A DNA stretch of 64,000 nucleotides, taken from positions 496,943 through 560,942 of the forward strand of contig NW_002060969.1 of NCBI RefSeq assembly GCF_000150275.1, given 5' to 3'. This document shows, one piece after another, positions 41,601 through 53,900 of the stretch (positions are counted from its first letter, which is position 1; each line of letters opens with the position of its first letter). The stretch is from Trichoplax adhaerens. Lineage: Eukaryota; Placozoa; Uniplacotomia; Trichoplacea; Trichoplacidae. The notes under the pieces are model-generated. The model ran no database searches. It was not told where the DNA came from and was given only the letters and a program-made list of their open reading frames with translations. A program made the translations under genes and the position numbers.

Positions 41601-44600
41601 AGTTTTTAGAGGCTCCATTTCCGTTTCTCATGGGTATTCATTATAGAAATCAAATCGATAAATCGAAGTTAAGTCTCCTCTGCGAAGTAAGTGTAAATTA
41701 ATTACTATGATGGACCTTTATGATTCCTTCATTTGATGAATTATTAAGTGTAACATCATCTTACATCTTGATCTTCAGCTGTTTTAATGACTCTTAATAT
41801 TTTTTTTAGCCATCTGTTTGCTTTGTTGACATTGATAGTGGAACTGTAGATCTGCCGGAAGATTTATTGCCCATCCCATTTAAGCAAGAAATGATCGACG
41901 AAATCGAAAATTTCGTACAAGAAAGTAGCGAAAAGTTCTCAAATAGATCGCTTTTGAAGTATTCATCTTCTTCAATGTTCTCTATCGCAATACAAGATTG
42001 TATTCAGCTAGCAGTTTTAAATAATAGTTCAGCTGATCTTGGTACAAAAGATAGATGCATACATGCGAAAGATACTGACAATGTGAAGATGCAAAATCAA
42101 TCGAATGTAGAATTATTAAGTGGGTCTCAAAAAAGATGTTGTAATTGGTCATCTGCCTTAGAGAAACTGGAGAATGAGCGAAAAGAAGAGTCTGTCAGGG
42201 TTTTATTGGAGGAACAATGTAATGCATCTTTGCGAGGCTTATTTTTGAATTATTTTGTCAGATTATTAGCTGGCTTTGAAGCTTTCATATTTCAAGAAGA
42301 AAGTGATCAAATGAAAGATACGGGATGCTATTTTGATAAATCGGCTTTTTTAAATGTTCAAAACAAAGATTGGCTGCCTTTCTATTCGTCGTTTTTAGAA
42401 TCTCAGATGTTTGCTTCTTATATTGAAAGCGAATATGCTTTGATAACATGTAATCGTAACCATATGATTTTTATGAATAAGATTAAGATGTTCCATAAAC
42501 ATTCTCTGGAATTGTCCATAGCGTCATTTGTCGATGAACCACTTTCTGGTATATAAGAAAATGATAAATGCTATTAATGAAACGGGATTTTCTACTTATT
42601 TAGATCAACATTGCAACGTTTATTTTATCTTCACAGAGTCGTTCGAAACTGATAGCACCGAAATTGAAATATCTGTTTCTATAAACGAATCCTGTAAGAA
42701 TGCCACTAGTGAAGGTACTATATACAAATAATTTTAAATTCATGATCTGTTCTGTAAACTGCATATAATTATCGTTTGGTTTTATATACTAATAGGGCAC
42801 GTAATGGCCGGACAAGGACTGGAGTGTAAATTGAACGAAGTTGTTCTAAATAGTGGTCCGTTTAAGGTCTGCACCCGCAAAGTTGAATTACCTGCTGCTT
42901 TAGGATCGCAATCGGAAAATCGACAGCAGGATGTTGTAAGGAAACAGTATAGGTTGCTATTTTTTAGGTAAAACAAGCTGTAGGTTCACTAATGAATGCA
43001 CGTTGGAGTAGATATCGCCTTGGTTTTGTCAAACAAAGGGAACTAACAGTCAAATTATTGATAAACTATTAAAAGAAATAAAAAAACGGGTATTCGTTAG
43101 GATTTCATTATGTATTAAGCCTTTATCTTGAGTTATAATGAGATCTATTTCGATATTACCTTGTAGACAAACAGACTTGTTGTCGCAAAGGTTGGAAAAG
43201 ATGCTGTTAATTTAGGACTTCGATCTATTGAGGTAGAAGAAACTACGCTGATTGCTGGTCTTATCGAATTATTGGAACGAATCTTCAAACATGAGATTAT
43301 GGGAAAATTAAAAAAGGTTGTAAACACTGCATTTGATGATTTGATCCGATAATGTTAACTATGGCAAATTGGCTTATGGTATGGTACGATTTTTGTTGTC
43401 TATTAGAGTCGGTCGTCGGTAATATGGACTTATCTGCAACGCTACAAGGACACGATTCGAACACCAAGGTCTAGGTCTTCCACTATCGCTGTTGCTTCTT
43501 GTGACCGGAAAATGTTCAAAAATGGTAAACACCGTCGAGTCATAAGTCATCACTTTCGTTATAATCTAAAACTTTGGCTGTCTTGTTTTACTATTACATA
43601 CCAATCTTTATAATTTATCGTAACTGTAATCTTTCTAAGTTCCCACTTGACATACGTAAGTATTGATTTTTAAAACCGTCTCGCAGACATATCTAGAATT
43701 ATGCCGGGACAGTTAGAATCTGGCGGTATTCTTGAAAAATTAGTCAGGCGTTCAACTTTACTAAATGATCTATGGTAAGGTCAATTATGGTCGGTGAATA
43801 GAAGCATTATTTGTATAAAACTTCTAGCAAGGCTAATAGTATTTTGTTTGTATTTTAATATAGCATTATTGCCAGGATTGATGAAATAGAAACCGATTCT
43901 GGTTTCACTAGAGCGTTCATACGGTAACAGATTTTTATTGTTTTACTTTCATACCCTTTTTATAATGTAGCTATTATGCGTATATTCATAGGTTATGCTT
44001 AGAGAAAAAGTGTTTATCCGATCACTTTCGTGAGCTCTTATATAAATGTGATTTCATTCGGTATGAATAATAAAAGAATTTCCAGAATTATATTTACATA
44101 GATGACGTGTTAAATTTTATTACAGCCAAAATTACAAAGATAATGCCTTCGTAGTAGGCGAAGAAGAGAGAGAGCAATTTCTATACCATTTATTGTCTCT
44201 TAACGCTGTAGACTTTTTCTGCTTTACGGATTATTATTTAACGTTTGGTATGTGGTAAAGTGTTTGTAAAGATTTTTTCATATTTACAACGATAAAAATA
44301 ATCGACTTCTCGCTGAAAAACTATTTTTCATGTTGCTGTTCAGATCACATGTATCGTATTGTTATAATAAACGGAAAAGAAGCTCATGCAGTGACTAGCG
44401 CCAAGTGCTGGCTTAAGATATTCGGTAGTCATAGAATATCCGATATTGTAAATATACCTCAAGAGCAAGACGTCTTTGAAATCACGGTATATCGTCGAAT
44501 AATTTTATTAATGCAGCCTTTTCTTATTTTGGTGTGTAATAAGATACAAATGCTAATTATTACATAATAGCATATGAACCTTGGGCGCTTGACTAAGATG

Positions 44601-45977
44601 CTTATTGGACACGATAACAGTGGTATTTTTTACTAGCTATATGAGCTAATCATCTTAAGTGAAGAAACTATATGACCTTTATAGAAATACAAAGTAAATT
44701 TAGTAATTACGTAATAGGATTTACACCTGCCTGGTATTTAGAAGAAGTTTTCGTGCAAGACATAACTACTCTTCAAGTATATAGGTTTGTTATACGTATA
44801 GTTTTATGTATATAAGGTTCAATTTTTAATAATGTGGATTTTATATTAGTTATGTGACATAACGGATTATTTTCTAGATTTTCCTACAATCAATGGATCA
44901 TTAAAGGTGAAGATAGTCTGCATAAAGAAGCTGACGGCGAAGTTGTCAGCTGGAAATCTTTGTCTAATGAAACTCTTAAGATTGCGGCAAGGCACAAGAG
45001 CTATGATACTGAAAGTGATCGAAATAATACACGCGTGCTAATACAAGACAACAATGGAGATGTAGCTACAGTTAGCAAAAACGAAATAGTTAATGTTAAT
45101 ATTAAAAAGTTACAAAGTGCAATCAATCGTGTATTACAGCTCCCAGTTTCGTCGACTCAGGTATTACTATTATTTACCACATGATATTGTACTTCGAATC
45201 TTATAAAATTTTAAAATATTTCTTGTAAGGAATATTCACGAGCTACGGATGTACTATGTGAAGAAGATGGGCTATGTTCTATAATTGAAATGGTTTGTGA
45301 AACAGAGTTTTCATGTGTACTTGAATTGTTTCCCTCAAGCTAGTTATAATTTTTATTTAGATTCTAATGGATGGTCGTAAGAAATTTCGGCAAACTAGTA
45401 AACTTTCCTTTTCACATATCTGGAGTTATTTCGGTATGAATTATAAAAATTAAGATGTTTTGATTTGTACATGTATTGATACCAACAAATTGCTTTAAAT
45501 TTAGAGAAAGCCAGCAGGTTCTCTAGGACCTTACCATCTCAAGTAAACAGAGTAGCTTGCAATCGCTTTATTTACCTAATTAATCTCATTAATCGAGAGA
45601 AAATTAGTGTTAATAATGACCTAAAGGTATAGTATTTTATATAGCCTCACGGAAGAATTTTATTGCTTGCTAAATAATTTTTCTTTTACTTCCCTGTTTC
45701 AGTTCCAAATGTTAATCTGCATAGGAGCGAAGTAAGTTGAGCAATTCGATAAATATGAATTTTTCGGCATTCTCTAATACTAAATACTTTTTCTAGAGAG
45801 AAGCTTCTTTCAGATTGGTTGTATATGTTACATAGAAATCACATTACAACACCTCTTTACGAAAAACAATCTCTTATTAGAAATAATGATGCTATCAAGC
45901 AGATGATGCAAGAACTAGATAGACTAAATGATTGCGTTATTGTTTTGGAAAGTTACTTGGTTCAAGGAATCGATTGA
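38636..45977 (+). CDS. DENND5: DENN domain-containing protein 5 (Rab guanine-nucleotide exchange factor)
   Basis: Twenty-three exons in phase: 38636-38729, 40167-40282, 40477-41170, 41499-41686, 41810-42548, 42637-42714, 42796-42935, 43012-43089, 43167-43316, 43407-43524, 43687-43774, 43864-43923, 43992-44060, 44126-44247, 44344-44486, 44571-44622, 44718-44784, 44878-45160, 45230-45292, 45361-45433, 45505-45626, 45703-45731, 45797-45977; 1248 residues against about 1287 in human DENND5A. Domains in order: upstream, core and downstream DENN ([63 protein letters not shown]), first RUN ([40 protein letters not shown]), PLAT (MLIGHDNSG) and second RUN, ending [14 protein letters not shown]5 activates Rab6/Rab39 at the Golgi and endosomes. 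The linker from 42549 to 43011 is the least conserved part; its exons are chosen by phase and splice sites. Confidence 0.93.
39001..39096. repeat. Pentamer units followed by a 21-bp hairpin in DENND5 intron 1
   Basis: Pentamer units at about 38993-39045 are followed at once by an almost perfect fold-back: left arm 39049-39069 (CGTTCAGATTTTAACTTGAT...), 5-nt loop GTGAA, right arm 39075-39096 with one extra A. Another pentamer block lies at 39886-39940 in the same first intron. Confidence 0.8.
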
Positions 45978-48313
45978 TGAGGTGTGCTTTCAAGGCAAAA
46001 CAAGTGAATGCAAGATTGGGATTTTCAATTTCATTAAGTTTCCACTACCTAATGGACGTGAAGGCGCTTGAATTTATTACGAGCCGGTCAACTCTTAAGC
46101 TCTGTACAATAATCTTTCTTGCTAATTCTCCCTTTTGATATTTATCTCTTTTCTAATAATTTCATTGATTTGCAATATTGAGCTGTCGTAAGTTTCCGGT
46201 ATGTTCTAACTACATGCCGAGATTTATTAGCTACATTAATAGTTTTATTGTTACAAAATTTTGCGATGCATGTACAGTAAGGTTCATTTGCAGTCCAAAA
46301 GTATATCAAAGGGCTTATTCAAGTAACTGCTACCTGTGTATTATATTTGTGTCACTGTGACAATTGTAAATTAGAAATAAAATCACAAGATACCTATTTT
46401 GTAACTTATTACGTTTTAGAAACTGAAATGGTTTTATTCTGCCATTTAAGGTTTATTACCGTCTATCTATATTCTTAGCAGCATCCATTAGCACTTCTAC
46501 ACATTATAAATTTTTTGGAAGACCATTCAAGCTTACTATTATATCTAATTCCTTCGCATTTATGCTTGAGTTTGTTATAATTGTATATGAACGATTTGTC
46601 TAGTTTGTATAACGAAATTCTTATGTTTAAAATTCTTGCATATACTAGCTTGTGATTGTACTACTTTCTGCTTGATAAATTTCCAAATTTACTCTACTTT
46701 TAAACCATTGCTATTACTTCATCTACGAAATAGAATTGTACTAAACTATCAATATTTGCATGATACTAAATGTTAAGAAATTATTAAATTTTTGTATGTC
46801 AAACGATTTGAATATAGAATGAATACGGTACCTGCTATATAAATTTGTTACAATGCTACCATGATCTTTTCAAAAGTCATACATTGATCGAATGTAAGAG
46901 TGAAAATGTGATCGAACACAACCGATATTCCGTGCATGTTATCAGTAAACCCAATAAACAGCAGTTCATGCTGCCCACTTTGATTATTAAATGTACGGTA
47001 CATATACTGTATAATCATTAATTGTTTGTATCCAACACATACTGTATTGTAAATATCTCGTGCAGATACGTGCTATCATATACTACTAGAATAGGACCTG
47101 CACTGATCATTCTCTCGGACAGGCGGACTTTCTTACCGTAAGGAAAAATGAGGCTGTATTGAATCGAAAAATGGCTACAGTACAGTACTTAGTATGGATC
47201 TTTCGTGTCTGTTTTCTATATCACTGGTACTAACTTAAATACCATTTACGATCTTATATAACTGTTTCCAAGTAGAATTTAGTAACAGATGATAAGATTC
47301 AATGGAATATTACTTAATTTAGAAAAAATCAGTGAATGTAAAATTGACCGTTTGCATACTAAAGTACTGCCGCAACGAAATGTTTGAAACAATATTTTGA
47401 CGAGATGAGGCCGAAAAGGTCTGTCCGTTCAAGAGTAATCAATCCAGGTCTTCTTCTAGTAGTCCTTTGTCCATGGTACGATATACACCAGTGAGATCAT
47501 GCTAGAAAGTTATGAGAAGCAGCTCATCAGTACCAAGGTCTGCTTATGCTCGTAAATTCGGTAAGAATGACTATGATTCGTTACTATCCAATTGAATTTG
47601 TATACAGTTAAGAGCTCATATAACTATAATGAATGGCATTCGTAACAATAATTTCAAGTAATTTCATCATACCGGGATAACCGTATTAAAATATTCAATT
47701 TAAACTAATATCATTCAGTGCTATACAAGAAGTTCATCCATTTGTCAAAACATTCTGAAGATCTGTACTTCTGCAGTATTGTGATGTATGTGTATACAGG
47801 ACTCGATATACAGGCACTTATTATATATTGTACTGTAGTTATTCAATCATGAATGATGATATGGGTAACTACCGAACAAAGTGCAGGTGCAATCTAGTAT
47901 ATGAGTACAATAATAAAGTGCAGGATATTTTCTAATTTGTGAAGCAACAAACACGTCAATATTTCATACATTACATAAAGTACAGTGCTTTGCTTACGAC
48001 TCGACCCGTGCAAATATCTGGAACAAAATCGCTTAGCAGTGATTCTGTGAGTAAAGTAACTTTGTATAAATGATACGATAGGCATAAAAAGTCAGAAATA
48101 CAGAAGTTCCCTTTGCCATCGTTGATATAAACTGTAATTTTATCAAGTTGGAACAGTTGTCCTTTCATGGAGATAAACAAAATTTTAATACCGCATTTCC
48201 ATTACTATGCATAACAGCACTAATGTTTATTCGAAATTGTATAAAAAACCAATGAAATTTCTAATCAGTATATGTGTCGACACTATTGGATAATTAACTG
48301 TTGATTGATTGGT
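45978..48313. other. Tail-to-tail intergenic region after DENND5
   Basis: No gene supported. AAATAAAA near 46376 could be the DENND5 polyadenylation signal. A coding-like patch at about 47401-47580 and one short pentamer unit near 47175-47190 were considered and not accepted as a gene. Frames of 60-69 codons here have no family features. Confidence 0.45.
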
Positions 48314-49315
48314 TTAATAGTCCATCGCGATATCTGATGCTGATAAGGGCATATTGATTGATAGAAAAGGTGGATCAAGTCGTATAGTTCGTAAATCAAT
48401 AGATTCAGAAAGGGTTGAAATGCGATCACGAATACCAGGACTTTTAGATTGTTTATCATAGAAAGAGTCTGGAGTAGCACTTTCCATTAATCTTTGTTTA
48501 GATTGATTTGAAAGCCTGCTTGGGGCTATCTTGTTACCATCTGCAATATATATTTGGGAGTCCGATTCGCTAAAAAACTGTTTAAGAGCATGATTACGGC
48601 AAAGCGAGTCGCAGTTGATATTTATCTTAGGGTATAACTGGCGATGAACTTCGATGCTGTTATATCTTCTGGTTATCTCAATACACTTTTCACATAATTC
48701 TGAGCCCATAACATCGCAATATAAGCCTCTTTTCTGACCAGAATTATTTAGACACGCACTTTCAATTCTATGCAATTTATGATCAAGCTGCCTACGGGAA
48801 GAAAGATCCTCATTGTAAAAAGATGGAGTTGTCCAATTCTTTTCAGTTGCTGGCACCACTTCGGTCGCATTAGCGTAACAACGTGTAATATTTGATCGAT
48901 AACGAACCTTCGGTTTTGTATCATTAAGAGTAGGTAGCGCAGGATATAAATTTCTATTTTTCCACGAACTACGATACTTTTTTCGAGTTCTTTCATGCTC
49001 ATTTCCATTCCTTAAAATATCTTTCCAAGTAATATGCTTGCTTTGAGATAGAAATACTGTTCCCTTACGAGCATTTTTACTACTAATATAGGCATCATGG
49101 TCTTCACCCCTATGACCTTTTTGAACGTGCGATAATGTAGGCTTCCAGTACATAACATCTTTGGTCTGGGTGTCTTTTGTGCTTTCATTAGCCATAGCTG
49201 ATTTTTTGGGGGAATTTATCCAAATATCATCACGATCACTCCGATCAGTTTTCCTTTTTATATCAGGCAACTCCGGCAAGCTAAACTTTCGGGACAGGCT
49301 ATCGTATTTGTTCAT
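48314..49315 (-). CDS. Intronless orphan protein, 333 residues
   Basis: A single frame with no recognisable domain. The composition is hydrophilic, Ser/Lys/Arg/Asn-rich and probably largely disordered. The N terminus is basic (MNKYDSLSRKFSLPELPDIK). A central cysteine-containing segment (YCDVMGSELCEKCIEITRRY, then NCDSLCRNHA) could bind metal or form a small fold. The C terminus is more hydrophobic (LRTIRLDPPFLSINMPLSAS). Length, unbroken frame and a pentamer cluster about 415 bp upstream (49730-49757), as seen at other gene starts here, favour a real gene. It is divergent from RBM28. Function unknown. Confidence 0.65.
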   Translation of the reverse strand: MNKYDSLSRKFSLPELPDIKRKTDRSDRDDIWINSPKKSAMANESTKDTQTKDVMYWKPTLSHVQKGHRGEDHDAYISSKNARKGTVFLSQSKHITWKDILRNGNEHERTRKKYRSSWKNRNLYPALPTLNDTKPKVRYRSNITRCYANATEVVPATEKNWTTPSFYNEDLSSRRQLDHKLHRIESACLNNSGQKRGLYCDVMGSELCEKCIEITRRYNSIEVHRQLYPKININCDSLCRNHALKQFFSESDSQIYIADGNKIAPSRLSNQSKQRLMESATPDSFYDKQSKSPGIRDRISTLSESIDLRTIRLDPPFLSINMPLSASDIAMDY

Positions 49316-49984
49316 TTTCGATGAATTAAAGTTAACTATTAAATATTCATATAAGTATAGGGTTCACAGGTTCCTTTTCATGAAATGAGAAGATTGTATA
49401 AAATAATAGCTATATTTTATTAAATTACCATTTAGTACTATTAGTTGCTATAAAAAAGTACAGTCTTGAAAAAACGACTTGAGACCTCTTACATAGTGAT
49501 ACGTATGGCAACTACGCCCATGAGATGTTTTCAAAAATCCATTTTCGCAATCATGAAAAGGATGAAACCATTACCACGAAATGGTACTGTATCTTGCCTA
49601 TTGCAGCCTCTATAATGCAATAGTCTGTTATTAGCCGTTATTGACGAAATTCGATATACGATGTGTGCATTTACGCATAACAAGTCAGGGTTATATAATT
49701 AGTGACATCATGATTGTCGTAATTGAAATGTACTGTACTGTACAGTGTACAGTATACGTATATCTTCTGTACTATATTATTTCACTTTATTTTATGCAAA
49801 GTGTACGCTTATGAATGATACAGTAGTATTATATGCGCACATTTGAAGCTTCCGTAGTCTGCGAATTTTATGTATACTATTATAACAATAATAACTAACA
49901 TACATATACCCTTTTATGCTTATTCATGCCACATATACTACACAACAATCATCTGTTGCTGTGGTAACGTAAAGTATATATTTA

Positions 49985-50093
49985 TACTGTATATATACTG
50001 TATACATAACTATACTGTACAGTACCTACAATACTATACACAGTACTGTACACTGTACAGTATACAGTACAATCTACAGTAATGTACTGTAAA
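49985..50093. repeat. Pentamer cluster with TATATACTGTATA variants
   Basis: TACAG/CTGTA units mixed with AT-rich variants (ACTGTATATATACTGTATAC), suggesting a decayed array. Confidence 0.7.
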
Positions 50094-50390
50094 GTAATCC
50101 GTAAAAAACGAGCGATTTTTTTTCATAGTACAGTACAGTACTGCACGAATGTAACGTTTAACGTTTTCCAATAAAGGTTCAGCTAAACGAAAGAGAGATA
50201 GGAAATTGGGGAGGGGGTAGAACCAATTTATTAGACATAAGTAACGAAGAGATATTGTGTTTCTCATATATTTTCAAAGTTAATAGTATAAGGAATATAC
50301 GTGTATCGGTGTATGAAATATTCAGTAGTAATGAAACAGTAATAATATATACACTTATACAGTATGTACAGTATATAAATTTATACTAGA

Positions 50391-50683
50391 TACAGTACAG
50401 TACAGTACACTGCGCGTTGCCATTGCTGTGCTGTACTGTACTGTACAGTACATTGCCCGTAACAGTACAGTGTAAAGTGATTTGTACTGTACTGTATTGT
50501 ACTGTACGTACAGTACAGTACAGTACAATTGTTAATTCCTCGTGTTGATGGTGGATTGTACTGCGTATAGTACAGTACTGTACACTGTACAGATGAGTCA
50601 ATCTACTGTACTGTACCGTACAGTGCACTGTACGGTACAGTACAGAAAATCCACACCACGAGTGTACTGTACAGTGTACTGTA
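50391..50683. repeat. Largest pentamer array in the window
   Basis: About 290 bp in which most bases belong to TACAG or CTGTA units, with repeated changes of strand and several palindromic centres (GTACGTACAGTAC, GTACTGTACACTGTACAG). It ends 237 bp upstream of the RBM28 start. Confidence 0.85.
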
Positions 50684-50919
50684 AAATTAATTTGGAAAAT
50701 AAGTGAATTACAAAACCGGGTAACCGTTTGATAACGTTATGGCGAAGAGAAGTGTTCGGAGCACTGCTATACAAAACAAGATGAGGCATATATGTCCGAC
50801 CGTCCGAACCAAGTGTCCAGTCCAGATGTATCTAGAAGTCCATGCTTTGGTTCATCAGTTAATTAATTAATTAATGAATCCAAGGTTCGTTCAACATTGT
50901 ACAGGCATTTTACAGCAGC

Positions 50920-53900
50920 ATGAGTTTGACGAACCCGAGCGAAATCGTAACGTCAAGGTCTACTATATTCGTCCGCAACTTACCATACGATATCACCGAG
51001 ACTCAATTTGAGCAACTATTTGATGATGTAGGACCTATAAGAAGTAGCTTCTTGGTTCGGGATAAAGGTTGTAGATCTAACTCTAGAAGGAAACTATGCA
51101 ATGTAATCGTTGAGGAGTGCGAAATGTAATTTGGGTCAGCCTAGGTTGCATAAATACATACAGCGTGTTATAGTGTTATGATTTCAGACTTACTTTACAT
51201 TTAGTAATTTAATATGCTCGTAGACGCCAAATAAATTAATAATATCATCGCATCGATCCTTTACAGGTACAAAGGATGAATGTCGCGGGTTTGGTTATGT
51301 GACTTTTACCTTGCAGTAAGTCGTGCAAACTCAATTTTGCAGTAGCACAGTAAAAACGTACTGTATGTGTGCTGGTGTTATTATTAATACTGTACACTGT
51401 GCAGTACTATTCTAGTAAGTTCACTATTTTCGTACCTTGTAATTTCACTTCGTGTACTGTACAGTAGGCGAATACTCGTATTCAGTTATTCGAGTCTTGA
51501 ATGGTTAAAAAGCAGCAACAGTGATGGGCTTATATAGATATTAATTGCTTTATGTAATACAAGTATATACAATCGCATATTGCACACTATTAGCAATTAC
51601 ACTAGCCTGTTCCACTTTAGCGCTTAGACTGAGTAGACTACACTAAAGGCCGTAAATACATACTGTACATGTACTCGTATTTCGCTTACAAATCTAGGGA
51701 GGATGCAGAAAGAGCTACAACACTGAAAAAAAGTATTAGAGGACGTCATATTCAAATTTTACTAGCTCAGAGAAAGTTTGATACTAATACGAAGAGGAAA
51801 CAAAATCACGATGAGATTGAAGGTACTTATACGCGCATACATATATGTTATATATACATGTACACTATAACATTGATCTTGACTGACGGTAATTATATAA
51901 TAATTATGTATATTATACATATATGTAGACATTACTTCGTTATACAATAATCGTATTTCCTTACATAGAAGTAAATAGCAGCCATCTCGAAGCACCAGTG
52001 ATAAAGAAATCTAGATCCTATTCACAATTAGACAACGTACAGTTAGAAAATACAATATCATCTATTGTATCACGTGCAAATTCTGGAAGAACAATTTTAA
52101 TTCAAAATTTATCTCCGGATATTTCCAGGAAGCGGTTGTATAAACGGCTTAGGTTAGTTGAACTGATATACGAGTATCTATTACAGGAACATTCTATGCT
52201 ATTTATATGTACTAGCTCAGGATATATTTTTGTACATACCCACTTTTAACACATTCTAGGAAGAAGGTCGACATAGAGGAATTGAAGTATCCCCTACCTG
52301 GTTGGTAATTAATGTAGCTAGGATGTAATTGATTTGAGTACCACATTCGATATGCTCCTTATACTGTATTACTACCTCAACGTACAAGTATATTTTAGCA
52401 TACTGTTTGCAATGATCTTCATAGACTGTGAAGGTTGCGCCTTGGTTCTATGCTCTTCACACAAGAAATGCAGAATTGCTGTAGTAAATCTAAATAACAG
52501 GACTTTTAAAGGTATCTAAAGTAAAATACTGTGCTTTTAGCAATTTTTGATAACTAGATTAATAACGTAATTCATCGTATTTGGCATGAAAGGTTCGCAG
52601 CTCAATGTGCAAATTGTTTCCAAGATCGATAAGACACAGTCGAAGAAGTCTCTAAATAAAGCAAAGATCATTGTTCGAAATCTTTGCTTCAACGTTAGTG
52701 AGCCTGGATATCTTATAAAACGAAAGTTTTTGTTTAACTAATTCTGTTTTTTATAATAACTATGTAATAGAACAGCCACCTTTATAGTCGATAAGTAACT
52801 ACAGCTAATGATTGTCACACTATACACTAGTGTTAATATGTCAATACTATGCTTATATAGTGCCGAGAAAGAGATTTGAAGGAAATATTTTCGCAATTTG
52901 GAAATGTGATCACTGTGAACATTCCACCTAAGGGAGGTTAGCAAAAGGCTACGTGTTTCATCACATCGAATTATATCTCAAGCTATATTTGCTTTGTATA
53001 TATTAATGACTAATGCTACGCTACAAAAATGCTAGGATTTGCGTTTATCCAGTTCGAAAATGTCTTTCATGCGGCGAATGCTATAAAGGAACTCAATATG
53101 ACGGAAGTGATGAGTAAGTCTTTAAATTTTTTATCATTTCTGTCAATAAGTTTCCAGGAATTACTTCGTGATGATAAGTTAGCCAAAGCGAACATATTGC
53201 CGTATTATGTACGAACTGTTTAAGTGTTTGTACCTTCAATAAAATGTTTCTTAGATCGTCGAATTTCTTTGGATTGGGCGTTACCAAAATCACTTTATTT
53301 GAAAAATACAGCTGAGAATAGTAAAGAACACGGTTAATCATTAATTAATTAATTTTGAATTGCGTGATTTAGTATTTCGGCTTCTGTTTTGTTTCCTATG
53401 ATAAACCTTGTATAACTACCTAATTCATTAGAGGGTGAAAAAGTAACATCTGACAACTGTGATTCTGATTTAACAGGTATTACGATAAAGTATAGGGTTG
53501 TTTTTTGTAGTCAGCGAATTACTTAGAATCTTGCATTGCTATGCTTTAAAATAGACAGTGACTGTGAAGCTGTCGCAAAAACTGATAGTGCAAATACAAC
53601 GGAAAATGGTAATTACATTTATATTTTCTTAAAAGTACTGCAAGATACGGTATTTCTGATATTTCGAGCTGTATTAAATGTTTTAGCGATAGGGGCATAA
53701 AACCACATCGCAATTCATATTATGTGATCGTAATGCCTGCATGTGTCTTAAAAGTTAATAGATGAGATAACTTATAGTGTACATATTTTTTTAATATGCG
53801 AATATTTATTAACTATAAAACGATACTGAAGCTGAGGAAGAAACTAAACGCAACAGACATGAAATTAAGGAGGATGTCCAGGAAGGGAAAACGTTATTTA

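Larger units (their letters stand above)
49316..50919. promoter_or_regulatory. Divergent orphan/RBM28 interval packed with pentamer clusters
   Basis: This 1.6-kb head-to-head interval has pentamer blocks at 49730-49757, 49985-50093, 50126-50141 and 50391-50683, and an inverted repeat around 50847-50886 (CTTTGGTTCAT against ATGAATCCAAGG) centred on a TTAATTAATTAA run 40 bp before the RBM28 start. Frames of 63-80 codons here translate the pentamer (YCTVQYS-type strings) and are not genes. Confidence 0.5.

Noticed and set aside
47401-47580. Coding-like patch with several short frames (for example MLESYEKQLISTK before GTCTGC)
   Set aside because: No frame exceeds about 35 codons, the implied introns would be about 15 nt, and no neighbouring exon continues it.
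50034-50789. Minus-strand frames of 63-80 codons upstream of RBM28
   Set aside because: They are translations of the TACAG/CTGTA array (repeating CTVQYS and VLYCT strings), without domains.
52738-53341. Minus-strand frames opposite RBM28 exons
   Set aside because: They are shadows of the RBM28 exons and introns on the other strand.
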